This document shows positions 9,577 to 18,670 of a stretch of DNA of 64,000 bases, in pieces. Under the pieces are notes generated by a model, which saw only the letters and a program-made list of their open reading frames with translations, ran no database searches and had not been told where the DNA came from. The stretch is from NCBI RefSeq assembly GCF_030127125.1, contig NZ_CP126156.1:2542001-2606000 (forward strand). Reading direction: 5' to 3'. The translations under genes were made by a program, and so were the position numbers. Source of the stretch: Halobaculum litoreum (lineage in GTDB: Archaea > Halobacteriota > Halobacteria > Halobacteriales > Haloferacaceae). Every line of letters starts with the position of its first letter. Position 1 is the stretch's first letter.

Positions 9577-11262
9577 TCAGGCCGCCCGACGCAGGCGCGC
9601 GACGACGAAGTCGCGCTCCAGCTCCCCGAGGAACTCGCCGAGGCGCGGCCCCTGCGTCTCGTCGAAGAACAGGCGGTAGCCGGCGGCGAAGAAGTCGCCC
9701 ACCTCCACGTCGTGGCGGCGGGCGGCCTCGTAGATCTCGCTCTGGATCGCCTCGCCGTCGTGGCCGGCCGCGACGAAGTCGGCCAGGTCGTCCAGCGCCG
9801 CCTCGACGGCCGCGTCGAAGTCGTGGTCCGGGAGGTCGGACTGGAGGCGGTAGTTGTACTCGTTGTCGCAGCGCTCGGCCCACCGGCGGGCGCGCTCGAC
9901 GCGCTCCAGCGCGTCCTCGATGGCCCACTCCGGCGTGTCGTCGTCGAAGTGGCCCTCGTCGCGGGCCAACTGGATCCGGAACTCGCGGTCGTCGACCATC
10001 CCCAGCACCGCCGCGAACGTGTACGGGAGGCGCACGCGGCCCTCCCGCACCTCGTCGACGACGAACGGGTACGCCCGCTCGGCGAACGCCGTGAACCGCT
10101 CGTCGGGGTCGTCGTCGCCGAAGTACGCCCGCTCGAAGCGGTCGAACTCGTTGACCAACTGGTCGAGCCGTTCGACGTCGAAGTCCTTCGCCTTCTTCGG
10201 GTTCCGCGCGAAGAAGTAGCGTAGCACCTCCGGTTCGATCAGGTCGAGCACCTCCTGCACGGTGACGACGTGGCCCTCCGAGGAGGACAGCGACTCGCCG
10301 TTGAGCGTGAACCACTCGTACACCATCGGGACGGGCGGTTCGGTGCCGAGCACCTCGCGGGCGATGTCGACGCCGCTGGGCCACGACCCCTCGGCGTGGT
10401 CCTTGCCGAACGGCTCGAAGTCGACGCCGAGCACCTCCCACTGGGCGGGCCACTCGAAGCGCCACGGGAGCTTCCCCTCGCGGAAGGAGGCGACGCCCTC
10501 GTGGCCGCAGCCCTCCATGAAGCGGTCGCCCGCCTCGATCCCCGAACAGCGGTAGCCGACCTCGCGGGCGTCGACGTCCACCTCGGTCACGTCCTGCGTC
10601 AGCATGCCGCACTCGGCACACTGCGGCATGAACGGGACGTAGTCGGCGTCGACCTTGTCCTGGTACTCGCTCAGCGTCGCGCGGGCGGCGTCGGCGTCGC
10701 GGAGGACGCGCTCGACCACGTCGTCGAAGGCGCCGTCGGCGTACAGCTCCGTGTTCGACACCATCTCGACGGGGATGTCGAGGGCGGCGGCGTCGGCCTC
10801 CAGCAGGGCGGCGAAGTGGGCCGCGTAGGAGTCGTGGCCGTCCTCGAACGGGTCGGGGATGTCGGTGTACGGCTTGCCGAGGTTCTGCCCGAGCGCGCCG
10901 GCGTTCACGTCGCCCAGTTCCACGATGTTCCCCTCGGTGTCCGCGAGCTTGCGCGGGAGCTTCCGGAGGGCGTCCTTGTCGTCGCTGGTGAACACCTGCC
11001 GGACCTCGTGGCCGCGCTCGCGGAGCACGGCGGCGACGAAGTAGCCGCGGATGATCTCGTTGAAGTTGCCGATGTGGGCGATGCCGGAGGGGGAGACGCC
11101 CCCCTTGATCACGATCGGCTCGTCGGGGTCGCGCGCCTCGACCTCGTCGGCGACCTCGTCGGCCCAGAAGGCGTGGTGGGCGGCGCCGTCGCCGCCGCGG
11201 CTGCCGACCGCGTGCGGGTCGATGTCCCCGCCGTCGTCGGCGGCCCCGTCCCCGCTGCTCAT
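9577..11262 (-). CDS. lysS: Lysyl-tRNA synthetase, class I
   Basis: 561 residues; charges tRNA-Lys with lysine in the cytoplasm. It belongs to the archaeal class I type: the HIGH signature appears as SPSGIAHIGN (57-66) and the KMSKS equivalent as GESLSSSEG (~330). A Cys cluster (PQCAECGML, YRCSGIE, EGCGHEG) marks the zinc-binding insertion. The ~30-residue acidic/Gly-rich N-terminus is a halophilic extension. The start codon overlaps the pyrH stop by four bases (ATGA), so the two genes form an operon with pyrH first. Confidence 0.97.
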   Translation of the reverse strand: MSSGDGAADDGGDIDPHAVGSRGGDGAAHHAFWADEVADEVEARDPDEPIVIKGGVSPSGIAHIGNFNEIIRGYFVAAVLRERGHEVRQVFTSDDKDALRKLPRKLADTEGNIVELGDVNAGALGQNLGKPYTDIPDPFEDGHDSYAAHFAALLEADAAALDIPVEMVSNTELYADGAFDDVVERVLRDADAARATLSEYQDKVDADYVPFMPQCAECGMLTQDVTEVDVDAREVGYRCSGIEAGDRFMEGCGHEGVASFREGKLPWRFEWPAQWEVLGVDFEPFGKDHAEGSWPSGVDIAREVLGTEPPVPMVYEWFTLNGESLSSSEGHVVTVQEVLDLIEPEVLRYFFARNPKKAKDFDVERLDQLVNEFDRFERAYFGDDDPDERFTAFAERAYPFVVDEVREGRVRLPYTFAAVLGMVDDREFRIQLARDEGHFDDDTPEWAIEDALERVERARRWAERCDNEYNYRLQSDLPDHDFDAAVEAALDDLADFVAAGHDGEAIQSEIYEAARRHDVEVGDFFAAGYRLFFDETQGPRLGEFLGELERDFVVARLRRAA

Positions 11263-11975
11263 CGCTGTGCCCAGTACGACGGCTCCCCGCCGCCGGCCGG
11301 GACCACGTCGGTCCCGGTGTGTTCGCCGTACAGCACCGCGTTCTCGACGGCCGTCGGGTCGTGGCCGTCGAGGACGACCGTCCGTATCCCGGCGCGCTGG
11401 ATGAGCTTCGCCGCCAGCAGGTCGACCGGCGCGGAGGCGCCGGCGTCCCGGCTCATCGGGACGACGACCTCGACCAGTTCCTCCGGCGTCATCTCGGCGA
11501 ACTGCTCGGCGGCGTCGTCGACGTTGGGGTCGACGTCGTAGATGCCGTCCGCGCCCGTCGCGAACACGAGCAGGTCGGCGTCGACGTACTCGCCCAGCGC
11601 CGCCGCGACGGCGTCGGTCGTCTGGCCGGGCGTGACGCCGCCCATCACCGACACGTCGCCGCGGCGGATGGCGGCGGCGGCCTCGTCGTAGTCGTGGGCC
11701 GGCGACGGGTCGACGGACGCGCCCAGCGCCGTGATGAGCAGCCGGGCGTTCACCCGCGTCACGTCGATGCCGAGCTGGTCGAGCTGGACCTCGTTGGCGT
11801 CCAGCTCGCGCGCCGTGCGGATGTACTCGCGCGCGATGCCGCCGCCCCCGACGACGACACCGAGCTCGCACCCCTCACCGACCAGCCGCTCGATGGCGGC
11901 GGCGTACGCCGCGACCCGCTCGGGGTCCAACTCCGGCGCGAGCACACTGCCGCCGAGCGAGAGCACTACTCTCAT
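11259..11975 (-). CDS. pyrH: UMP kinase (archaeal type)
   Basis: 238 residues of the amino-acid-kinase fold: N-terminal MRVVLSLGGSVL phosphate-binding strand, GVVVGGGGIAREYI loop, and FATGADGIYDVDPN nucleotide-binding segment. It phosphorylates UMP to UDP in pyrimidine synthesis. The length and lack of an allosteric extension fit the archaeal enzyme. First gene of a pyrH-lysS pair joined by an ATGA overlap. Its ATG at 11973-11975 is preceded on the minus strand by a CTTAAGAAC element ~25 bases upstream, a possible TATA box with a leaderless start. Confidence 0.97.
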   Translation of the reverse strand: MRVVLSLGGSVLAPELDPERVAAYAAAIERLVGEGCELGVVVGGGGIAREYIRTARELDANEVQLDQLGIDVTRVNARLLITALGASVDPSPAHDYDEAAAAIRRGDVSVMGGVTPGQTTDAVAAALGEYVDADLLVFATGADGIYDVDPNVDDAAEQFAEMTPEELVEVVVPMSRDAGASAPVDLLAAKLIQRAGIRTVVLDGHDPTAVENAVLYGEHTGTDVVPAGGGEPSYWAQR

Positions 11976-12153
11976 TGTCTCGGCTTACCGGCGTTTCGTT
12001 CTTAAGGGTCCCGGAGCGCGACCGTCTCGGCGCGCTGCGGCGTCGTGTCGACTGACGGCGGTGTGTACCGATCCGTCACGTCTCGCCGCGCGACGGCGTC
12101 CGGCGGCCCGGGGGAGCCGAAGGCCTAAGCCCGACGCTCGCCGTTCGTCTACC

Positions 12154-12942
12154 ATGCACACCCTCTCGCTCGTCGGTCCCGGCGTGGCCGACCTCCTCGA
12201 CCCGCTCGCCGCCCGCCTCGACGGGCGTGTGGCCACCGTCAGACGCGACGCGTCGCCGACGGGTGCCGCCGCCGGGGAGGCGGCCGCGAGCTACCGCCTC
12301 GGCGACGACGGGTCGTGGACGGCCTCGGGGACCGACGACTCGTTCCCCGCGCTGTTGGACCGGCTCGCGCCCGAGTTCGACTACGCGCTCGTCGCCGGGT
12401 TCTCCCGCCTCCGCCTCCCGACGGTCGTCGTCGGCGACGCCGCCGTCCCGGGCGACGTCGTCGCCCGCGTCGACGACGCCGGGGCGCTCTCGGTCGACGC
12501 CCTCGCGGAGCTGATCGACGAGGGGGAGCCACACGTGACGCTGGAGTCGCTCGTCGCCGCGGCGAAAGCCGCCGACGGCGCCGACCGATCGGGGGCCATC
12601 GCGACGTTCACCGGCCGGGTGCGCGCGAAGGACTCCCCGGACGACGACCGCACCGAACTGCTGGAGTTCGAGAAGTACGAGGGCGTCGCCGCCGACCGGA
12701 TGGCACGCATCGAGCGCGACCTCGAGGAGCGCGAGGGCGTCTTCGACGTGCGGATGCACCACCGCGTCGGCGTCGTCCCCGACGGCGAGGACATCGTGTT
12801 CGTCGTCGTCCTCGCCGGCCACCGCACGGAGGCGTTCCGCGCCGTCGAGGACGGCATCAACCGGCTGAAGGACGAGGTCCCGATCTTCAAGAAGGAGACC
12901 ACCGAGGCCGACGAGTTCTGGGTCCACGAGCGGTCGCAGTGA
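12154..12942 (+). CDS. moaE: Molybdopterin synthase catalytic subunit MoaE with MobB-like N-terminal domain
   Basis: 262 residues. The C-terminal ~130 residues are MoaE: FTGRVRAK, LEFEKYEGVAADRM, HHRVGVVPDGEDIV, VLAGHRTEAFRAV and the catalytic lysine patch IFKKETTEADEFWVHE. With a thiocarboxylated ubiquitin-like partner (SAMP/MoaD) it converts precursor Z to molybdopterin. Residues 1-~125 look like a MobB-type domain (LSLVGPGVADLL, FDYALVAGFS) whose P-loop is degenerate, so GTP binding is doubtful. This fused arrangement is known in haloarchaea. ATG at 12154; a T-run at 13005-13009 may end the transcript. Confidence 0.92.
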   Translation: MHTLSLVGPGVADLLDPLAARLDGRVATVRRDASPTGAAAGEAAASYRLGDDGSWTASGTDDSFPALLDRLAPEFDYALVAGFSRLRLPTVVVGDAAVPGDVVARVDDAGALSVDALAELIDEGEPHVTLESLVAAAKAADGADRSGAIATFTGRVRAKDSPDDDRTELLEFEKYEGVAADRMARIERDLEEREGVFDVRMHHRVGVVPDGEDIVFVVVLAGHRTEAFRAVEDGINRLKDEVPIFKKETTEADEFWVHERSQ

Positions 12943-13085
12943 GCCCGGACGACACGGGCGGACCCGGTGTCGCGCCGGGGCCGATCCGATAGGTTCCGAA
13001 TCCGTTTTTGTGAATACAACGTCCGACGCGGCGAATCACCTCCCCGAATCCCTATCGACTGAGACTGGCTGAGGATCGGTTGTGA

Positions 13086-13112
13086 ACAGTCTAACTGTCT
13101 CTCGAACGTTCG
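13086..13112. promoter_or_regulatory. Two adjacent palindromes in the moaE-13231 intergenic region
   Basis: acagt-cta-actgt (13086-13098) and cgaacgttcg (13103-13112) are both perfect inverted repeats, four bases apart, in an unusually AT-rich spacer. They lie ~75-100 bases upstream of the TATA box of the next gene, so they may be regulator sites. Nothing else is recognisable in 12943-13180. Confidence 0.3.
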
Positions 13113-13186
13113 TGAACGGTCCGATTGGCGGCGTTTCACGGTAGAAATCCCCTGAACGGAGCCGAATCACCCTCAACGGACTGGAC

Positions 13187-13194
13187 TTTATATG
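13187..13194 (+). promoter_or_regulatory. TATA box of the 13231 gene
   Basis: tttatatg, a strong archaeal TATA element 36 bases before the ATG. Unlike most genes here the transcript should have a short leader, and a good Shine-Dalgarno match (gaggtga, 13220-13226) is present four bases before the start. Confidence 0.7.
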
Positions 13195-13230
13195 CCCCCG
13201 TGGCTCCGTAGGCAGAATCGAGGTGACACA

Positions 13231-13497
13231 ATGAGCGCAACCGTGCAACCCTCCGACACCGACCGCGCCTCGACCGACGACCCCTCCAAGGAGGAGCGCC
13301 TCGCGGCGTTCCTGCGCGAGAAGGCCGCGGACGGCGAGCTCTACTTCAAGAGCAAGTTCATCGCCGACGAGGTCGGCCTCTCCCCGAAGGAGATCGGCGC
13401 CCTGATGGTGAAGCTGAAGGACTCCGCGTGCGGCCTCACCATCGAGAAGTGGTCGTACACGTCCGCGACCACCTGGCGCATCGAGCCGACGAACTGA
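13231..13497 (+). CDS. Small conserved haloarchaeal protein, winged-helix-like (DUF7123-type)
   Basis: 88 residues: an acidic, Ser/Thr/Asp-rich N-terminal ~25 residues, then a compact domain with ELYFKSKFIADEVGLSPKEI and WSYTSATTWRIEPTN that looks like a short winged helix. The middle helix-turn-helix pattern (FIADEVGLSPKEIGALMVKL) suggests nucleic-acid binding. I recall the family as a widespread haloarchaeal DUF, but its function is unknown. The ATG at 13231 is supported by the SD and TATA elements; upstream in-frame codons precede the SD. Confidence 0.8.
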   Translation: MSATVQPSDTDRASTDDPSKEERLAAFLREKAADGELYFKSKFIADEVGLSPKEIGALMVKLKDSACGLTIEKWSYTSATTWRIEPTN

Positions 13498-13663
13498 CCG
13501 GCCGACCACACGGGTCCCTACCCACACGCACGGACGGTCCCCGCGACCATCCGATCCCCGGTCCCCGCTCCCCGCCGTCCCCGTATCGGCACCCCGGGCG
13601 TCCTCGCGCCGGCCCGGAACCCGGCAGCGAGGACTTATCCCGATTCGCCGCGAACCGCAACCG

Positions 13664-14800
13664 ATGAGCGAGGCGGTTCCCGACGACCATCCCCGTCCTC
13701 CGGAGCTCGACGCCGTCTTCCACTGTTCGGAGGTCCGAACCGACGGCGACAGAGTCCTCTACTACGGGATCAGCGACGTCGGCGAGCGCGAGCTCGTGCG
13801 ACGGATCTGGCCCGCGTTCCGCGAGGCCGGCTACGAGGTACAGGTGGTGAACACCGACACCGGGCTCGACGTCGTCGTCGCGCGGCCGCACGCCGACGGG
13901 GTCGACGGCGTCCCGTGGGTGAACGTCGGGCTGTTCCTCGCGACGGTGGTGTCGACGCTGCTCGTCGGCGCGACCGCGTGGTACTACATCCCGTTCTCCG
14001 AGATCGCCGCGAACCCGCTGACGGCGCTGCGCGCGTGGCCGTTCACCGCGGCGGTGCTCGGCGTCCTGATGACCCACGAACTCGGCCACTACGTCATGGG
14101 CCGGTACCACGGGGTCGACGTGTCGCTCCCGTACGTGATCCCGTTCATCCTCCCGTTCGGGACGATGGGCGCGATCATCCGGATGCGCGGGCAGATGCCC
14201 GACCGCGAGGCGCTGTTCGACATCGGCGTCGCCGGGCCGCTCGCGGGGCTCGCCGCGACGGTCGTCGTCACGGTCGTCGGCCTCCTACTGGGCCCGTTCA
14301 CCGTCCCGGCGTCCGTGCTCGGCGGGGGCGGACAGGTGATCGTGTTCAACAACCCCCCGTTGCTCGACCTGATCGCGGCGGCGCTGAACCAGCCGACCGG
14401 CTACAGTGACCCGACGCGGACCGCCCACCCGGTGATCATGGGCGCGTGGGTGGGGATGTTCTTCACCGTGCTCAACCTCCTGCCGGTCGGCCAACTCGAC
14501 GGCGGCCACATCGTCCGCGCGATGGTCGGCGAGCGTCAGGAGACCGTCGCGGCGATGGTGCCGGCCGCCCTGTTCGGGATCGCGGCGTACCTCTACTTCG
14601 TCCGCGACCTCGCGATCAACGAGTCCGTCGGGCTGTGGGCGTTCTGGGGGCTGTTCTCGGCGTTCATCGCCTACCGCGGCCCCGCGAACCCGATCGACGA
14701 CGAGCCGCTCGACGGCCGCCGCGTCGCCGTCGGCGTCGCCACGTTCGCGCTCGGCCTGCTGTGTTTCATGCTCGTGCCGATCCAGGTGACGACCGTCTGA
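13664..14800 (+). CDS. Site-2 protease family M50 metalloprotease (short form)
   Basis: 378 residues. A soluble N-terminal domain (~1-85) precedes a membrane core with about six helices. HELGH at 138-142 binds zinc and the LLPVGQLDGGH segment (~271-282) supplies Asp279 as the third ligand. No PDZ domain, so its architecture differs from the M50 protein at 6944. Predicted intramembrane cleavage of regulatory proteins. ATG at 13664 lies at the expected family start. Convergent with thiL. Confidence 0.93.
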   Translation: MSEAVPDDHPRPPELDAVFHCSEVRTDGDRVLYYGISDVGERELVRRIWPAFREAGYEVQVVNTDTGLDVVVARPHADGVDGVPWVNVGLFLATVVSTLLVGATAWYYIPFSEIAANPLTALRAWPFTAAVLGVLMTHELGHYVMGRYHGVDVSLPYVIPFILPFGTMGAIIRMRGQMPDREALFDIGVAGPLAGLAATVVVTVVGLLLGPFTVPASVLGGGGQVIVFNNPPLLDLIAAALNQPTGYSDPTRTAHPVIMGAWVGMFFTVLNLLPVGQLDGGHIVRAMVGERQETVAAMVPAALFGIAAYLYFVRDLAINESVGLWAFWGLFSAFIAYRGPANPIDDEPLDGRRVAVGVATFALGLLCFMLVPIQVTTV

Positions 14801-14813
14801 GGCCCGGCGCCTC

Positions 14814-15715
14814 TCACCCGTCGTCGTCCCGCCCGTCGCTCCCGGTCCCGTGGCCGTAGCCGCGGTCGGGCAGCGCCTCGCCGTCCATCGTGACGCCCGC
14901 CGCCGTGACGTGCCCGAGCACCGAAATCGGCGTCGGCGACGCCTCCCGGGCCGCCTCGACGGCGTCCTCGGGGACGGCGAACACCAGCTCGAAGTCCTCG
15001 CCGAAGAACAGCGCCGCCTCCCGCCGCTCGCCGCCGGCGGCGAACAGGTCGCGCACCGCGCCGGCGACGGGGACCGCCTCCCACGCGACCGCCGCGCCGG
15101 CGTCGCTCGCCGCAGCGATCTGGTGGAGCGAGCGGGCGAGGCCGTCGCTGGAGTCCATCATCGCCGTCGCGTACGGCCGGAGCGCGACGCCGGCGGCGAC
15201 GCGGGGGTGAACCGGAACAGGGCGTTGCCGCGGTCGGGGTCGCCCGCCTCGAACGCCCGCAGCGCCGCGGCGCTGCGCCCGACCGTCCCCGTCACGCAGA
15301 GCGCGTCGCCCGGGGCGGCGCCGCTCCGCAACACCGGGTCGTCCGTGCGTCCGAGCGCCGTCGTCGCTACGGTGAACTCGTCGTGCTCGTCGAGGTCGCC
15401 GCCGACGTACTCGCCGCCGACCGCCTCGCACACCTCGCGGGCGCCGGCGAGGAACGCGTCGACCTCGGCGGGGTCGAACCGGGGAGCGCCGTACGCGGCG
15501 ACGGCGGCCTCGGCCTCGGCGCCCATCGCGGCCACGTCCGACAGGGAGGCGCCGACCGCGCGCCAGCCCGCGGTGTAGCGGTCGACGCCGGTCGGGAAGT
15601 CCGTCGTCTCGTGGAGCATGTCGGTCGTGAGCACGCGGTCGCCCACGACCGCGCAGTCGTCCCCCGCCCCGGGGAGGTCGGCGGCCAGCCGCGCCAGCGC
15701 CTCGCGTTCGTCCAT
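14814..15715 (-). CDS. thiL: Thiamine-monophosphate kinase, frameshifted
   Basis: Two overlapping frames together give a complete 300-residue ThiL, which phosphorylates thiamine monophosphate to the diphosphate cofactor. The first part (MDEREALARLA, GAGDDCAVVG, TTDMLHETTDFP, WRAVGASLSDVAAMGA) ends in FRFTP; the second resumes with RVAAGVALRPYATAMMDSSDGLARSLHQ and FFGEDFELVFA. The break is at the G-run 15203-15207; one extra base restores FTPRVAAG. Because thiamine diphosphate is essential and both halves are intact, a sequencing error is more likely than a dead gene. Confidence 0.88.
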
Positions 15716-15866
15716 CGTGCGAGGGTTTCGGGGCGGGCGTAAACGGTGTTTTCATCGAGCGCGGGGTCGCGACCGGCGCCCGTCGCGGCGGCCTCCGGCT
15801 TCCCACGCGGCGACACCGTCCCCCGGTTCCGGAGGCTTGAAGCGGCCGCCGGGCGACCGTCAGGCC

Positions 15867-16898
15867 ATGAACTCGGACCAGCTACGCGCCACCGTCGTGG
15901 GGTTCCTCGGCGCGTTCGCGGTCCTCGGCGTCCTCCTGTACCTCGTCGGGGTCGACGACCTCGTCGCGGTGCTCGGACGGGCGTCGCTCGACGTGGTCGC
16001 GCTGGTCGTCCTCGCCACGCTCGGCTGGCTGGCGGCGTGGTCGCTCGGCCTCCGGACGGTGCTCGGCGTCCTCGGCGTGCCGCTGTCGTTCCCGCGGTCG
16101 TTCCTCGTGCTCAACGGGGCGATGTTCTCCAACAACGTCACGCCGTTCGGGCAGGCGGGCGGCGAGCCGGTGACGGCCCTCCTCATCGCGAAGGTCGCGG
16201 ACACGGAGTACGAGCGCGGCCTCGCGGCCATCGCCAGCGTCGACACGTTGAACTTCGTCCCGTCGGTGTCGCTCGCGCTCGTCGGCGCGGCGTACTTCGC
16301 GACCGAGACGACGTTCGGCACCCGGCTCCGCTTCGCCACCGGCGTCGTCGCCGCGCTCGCGCTGGTCGTCCCGGGCGCGGTGTATCTCGGGTGGCGCAAC
16401 CGCTACGCGCTGGAGGACCGCGTCGTCGGCGCGCTCGTCCCCGTGATCCAACGGGTCGCCCGCCTGCTTCCGGTGTTCACCGCCCCCAGCGCCGACAGCG
16501 TCGAGTCGCGCATCGGCCACTTCTTCGGCGCCATCGAACGCGTCGCCACCGACCGCACCGGGATCGCGGTGGCGCTGTCGGCGTCGGCGCTCGGGTGGGT
16601 GTTCCAGATGGTCGGGCTGTACCTCGCGTTCCTCGCCATCGACCAGCCCGTCCCGTTCTCCGCGATGCTGTTCGTCGTCCCGATGGGCGCCATCGCGGGC
16701 GTCACTCCTCCCCTCCCCGGCGGCGCCGGCGGCATCGAGGCGGTGCTGGTCGCCGTCCTCGCGGCGCTCCCCTCGGTGTCGGTGACGGCGACCACGGCGC
16801 TGGGCGCGGTCGTCATCTACCGGGCCGCGGTGTACTGGGTGCCAGTCGTCATCGGCGGCGTCGTGGTGAGCGTCGTCGGCGCCGACAGCGTCGGCTGA
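15867..16898 (+). CDS. Lysylphosphatidylglycerol-synthase-TM/UPF0104 (YbhN-like) membrane protein
   Basis: 343 residues with about eight hydrophobic helices. Signature segments are SNNVTPFGQAGGEP (~86-99) near the N-terminus and GVTPPLPGGAGGIEAVL (~282-298) near the C-terminus, as in the flippase-like UPF0104 family. Homologues are linked to lipid or glycolipid translocation; the substrate here is unknown. ATG at 15867, divergent from thiL. No partner glycosyltransferase is adjacent. Confidence 0.88.
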   Translation: MNSDQLRATVVGFLGAFAVLGVLLYLVGVDDLVAVLGRASLDVVALVVLATLGWLAAWSLGLRTVLGVLGVPLSFPRSFLVLNGAMFSNNVTPFGQAGGEPVTALLIAKVADTEYERGLAAIASVDTLNFVPSVSLALVGAAYFATETTFGTRLRFATGVVAALALVVPGAVYLGWRNRYALEDRVVGALVPVIQRVARLLPVFTAPSADSVESRIGHFFGAIERVATDRTGIAVALSASALGWVFQMVGLYLAFLAIDQPVPFSAMLFVVPMGAIAGVTPPLPGGAGGIEAVLVAVLAALPSVSVTATTALGAVVIYRAAVYWVPVVIGGVVVSVVGADSVG

Positions 16899-16985
16899 CG
16901 GGCGCCCGCTCGCCCGGCGGTCGCCCCCCTGTCGCCCCGGAACCGGACCGCGTGGACGCCTCACACGGAACCGGCGATACGACGG

Positions 16986-16993
16986 CTTTAAAC
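16986..16993 (+). promoter_or_regulatory. TATA box of rps19e
   Basis: ctttaaac, 23 bases before the rps19e ATG at 17017, which predicts a leaderless or nearly leaderless mRNA. No SD sequence lies before the start. Confidence 0.65.
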
Positions 16994-17016
16994 GGAACGA
17001 CGCTGAAATCGCCCGT

Positions 17017-17472
17017 ATGGTTACCCTCTACGACGTCCCGGCGGCGGACCTCATCGACGAGGTCGCCGCGCGACTGGAGGACCGCATCGAACAGCCGGAC
17101 TGGGTCGAGTTCACCAAGTCCGGGCAGGACCGCGAGCTGCCGCCCGAGCAGGAGGACTTCTGGTTCCGCCGGACGGCCTCGCTGCTGCGCAAGGTCGCCG
17201 ACCGCGGCCCGGTCGGCGTCGAGCGCCTCGCGACCGAGTACGGCGGCGCCAAGCGCGGCACGAACCGCTACGTCGTCCAGCCCCCCGAGCACGAGGGCGG
17301 CTCGCGGAAGATCATCCGCGTGGCGCTCCAGCAGCTCGAGGAGGAGGGCTTCGTCGAGACCGCGCAGGGCGAGGGCCGCCGCATCACCGACGAGGGCCGC
17401 TCGTTCCTCGACGAGACCGCCGGCGACGTGCTGAGCGAGCTCGACCGTCCCGAGCTCGAGCGCTACGCGTAA
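17017..17472 (+). CDS. rps19e: 30S ribosomal protein S19e
   Basis: 151 residues, the usual archaeal length. Readable signatures: YDVPAADLIDEVA, WVEFTKSGQDRELPPEQEDFWFRRTASLLRK and YGGAKRGTNR, then a winged-helix C-terminus (VALQQLEEEGFVET...GRRITDEGRSFLD). S19e is an archaeal/eukaryotic small-subunit protein needed for late 18S/16S maturation. It heads a cluster with a PDCD5-type protein and a PP-loop ATPase, an arrangement I recognise from other archaea. Confidence 0.98.
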   Translation: MVTLYDVPAADLIDEVAARLEDRIEQPDWVEFTKSGQDRELPPEQEDFWFRRTASLLRKVADRGPVGVERLATEYGGAKRGTNRYVVQPPEHEGGSRKIIRVALQQLEEEGFVETAQGEGRRITDEGRSFLDETAGDVLSELDRPELERYA

Positions 17473-17628
17473 CCCCTCGACCGACCGTTCTCCGGCCGCC
17501 GCCCGCCAGCGACGGCGTCGTCGCCGACCGGCGCCCCGCCGTCCCCGCGCCGGCCGCGGAGGCGTCGCGTCGGCGGCGTTGACGCACCCACAACCGTTTT
17601 GACCGCGCGCCGGCAACTTCGGAACGAC

Positions 17629-17982
17629 ATGAGCGAGACCCCGGACGACGAGCGACTGGAGGAGCTGCGCGAACAGAAGATGCGCGAGCTACAGGAGCAA
17701 GCCCAGGGGCAGGGGGCCGACGAGGAGGCCCAACAGGCCGCCCAAGAGCAGGCCGAGCGCCAGCAGGAGGCGCTGCTCAAGCAGTACCTCACCGACGGGG
17801 CGCGCCAACGGCTCAACGCCGTCGAGATGAGCAAGCCCGAGTTCGCCGCCAAGGTGAAACAGCAGGTCACGGCGCTGGCCCGCAGCGGCCGGGTCAACGG
17901 CCGCATCGACGAGGACCAGATGAAGGAACTGCTGCGGGAGCTGCAGCCGGACCAGAAGAGTTTCGACATCCGCCGCCGCTGA
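17629..17982 (+). CDS. DNA-binding protein, PDCD5/TFAR19 family
   Basis: 117 residues: a long charged N-terminal helix ([15 protein letters not shown]) and Gln/Glu/Ala-rich coiled segment, then the conserved core [23 protein letters not shown] and [20 protein letters not shown]. Family members bind DNA or ribosome-associated factors; the exact archaeal role is unsettled. Starts at ATG 17629, 156 bases after rps19e, and ends seven bases before the PP-loop gene. Confidence 0.95.
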   Translation: MSETPDDERLEELREQKMRELQEQAQGQGADEEAQQAAQEQAERQQEALLKQYLTDGARQRLNAVEMSKPEFAAKVKQQVTALARSGRVNGRIDEDQMKELLRELQPDQKSFDIRRR

Positions 17983-17989
17983 CCGATCC

Positions 17990-18579
17990 GTGGATCTGGC
18001 GCTCTGCTACAGCGGCGGGAAGGACTCCTCGCTCGCCGCGCTCGTCCTCGACCGCTTCTACGACGTGACGCTCGTCACCGCGACGTTCGGGCTCACCGAC
18101 GACCACGAGCACGCCCGGCGGGCGGCCGAGTCGCTCGGCTTCCCGTTCGACACCCACGAACTCGACCGGGCGGTCGCCGAGGAGGCCGTCGACACGATGC
18201 GTGCCGACGGCTTCCCCGCAACGGCATCCAGCGCGTCCACGAGCACGCGCTGGAGTCGCTCGCCGAGCGCGACGTCGACGCCGTCGCCGACGGCACCCGC
18301 CGCGACGACCGCGTCCCGACGATCTCGCGGGCGTTCGCCCAGTCGCTGGAGGACCGCCACGCCGTCGACTACCTCTCGCCCCTCTCGGGGTTCGGCCGCG
18401 GCGCCGTCGACCGCCTCGTCGAGCGCACGCTCGAGGTGGAGACGGGCCCCTCCGAGGAGGTGCCGAAGGCCGACTACGAGGGGGAGCTCCGGGCGCTCCT
18501 ACGCGAGCAGGGCGGCGACGACGCCGTCCGCGACGTGTTCCCCGCACACGAGCAGACGTACGTGCGCGGGCGGCGCTGA
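17990..18579 (+). CDS. PP-loop ATP pyrophosphatase (DUF7411-like), frameshifted
   Basis: GTG start; CYSGGKDSSLAAL (residues 6-18) is a textbook PP-loop (SGGKDS) that binds ATP for adenylation, as in N-type ATPases of tRNA thiolation or diphthamide amidation. The frame breaks at the C-run 18214-18217. With one extra C it continues RNGIQRVHEHALESLAERD, DGTRRDDRVPTISRAFAQSL and ends HEQTYVRGRR, giving 196 residues. Only seven bases separate it from the PDCD5 gene, so they are likely cotranscribed. Reaction unknown; RNA modification is a reasonable guess given the ribosomal context. Confidence 0.82.
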
Positions 18580-18670
18580 GCGGGCGCCCGCCCGTCCCCG
18601 CGGGCTCCCCCGCCGCCCGGTTCTCGCCGCCACCGGCGCGGTTTTCCGTCGCGACCGCACACCGCCGAGC

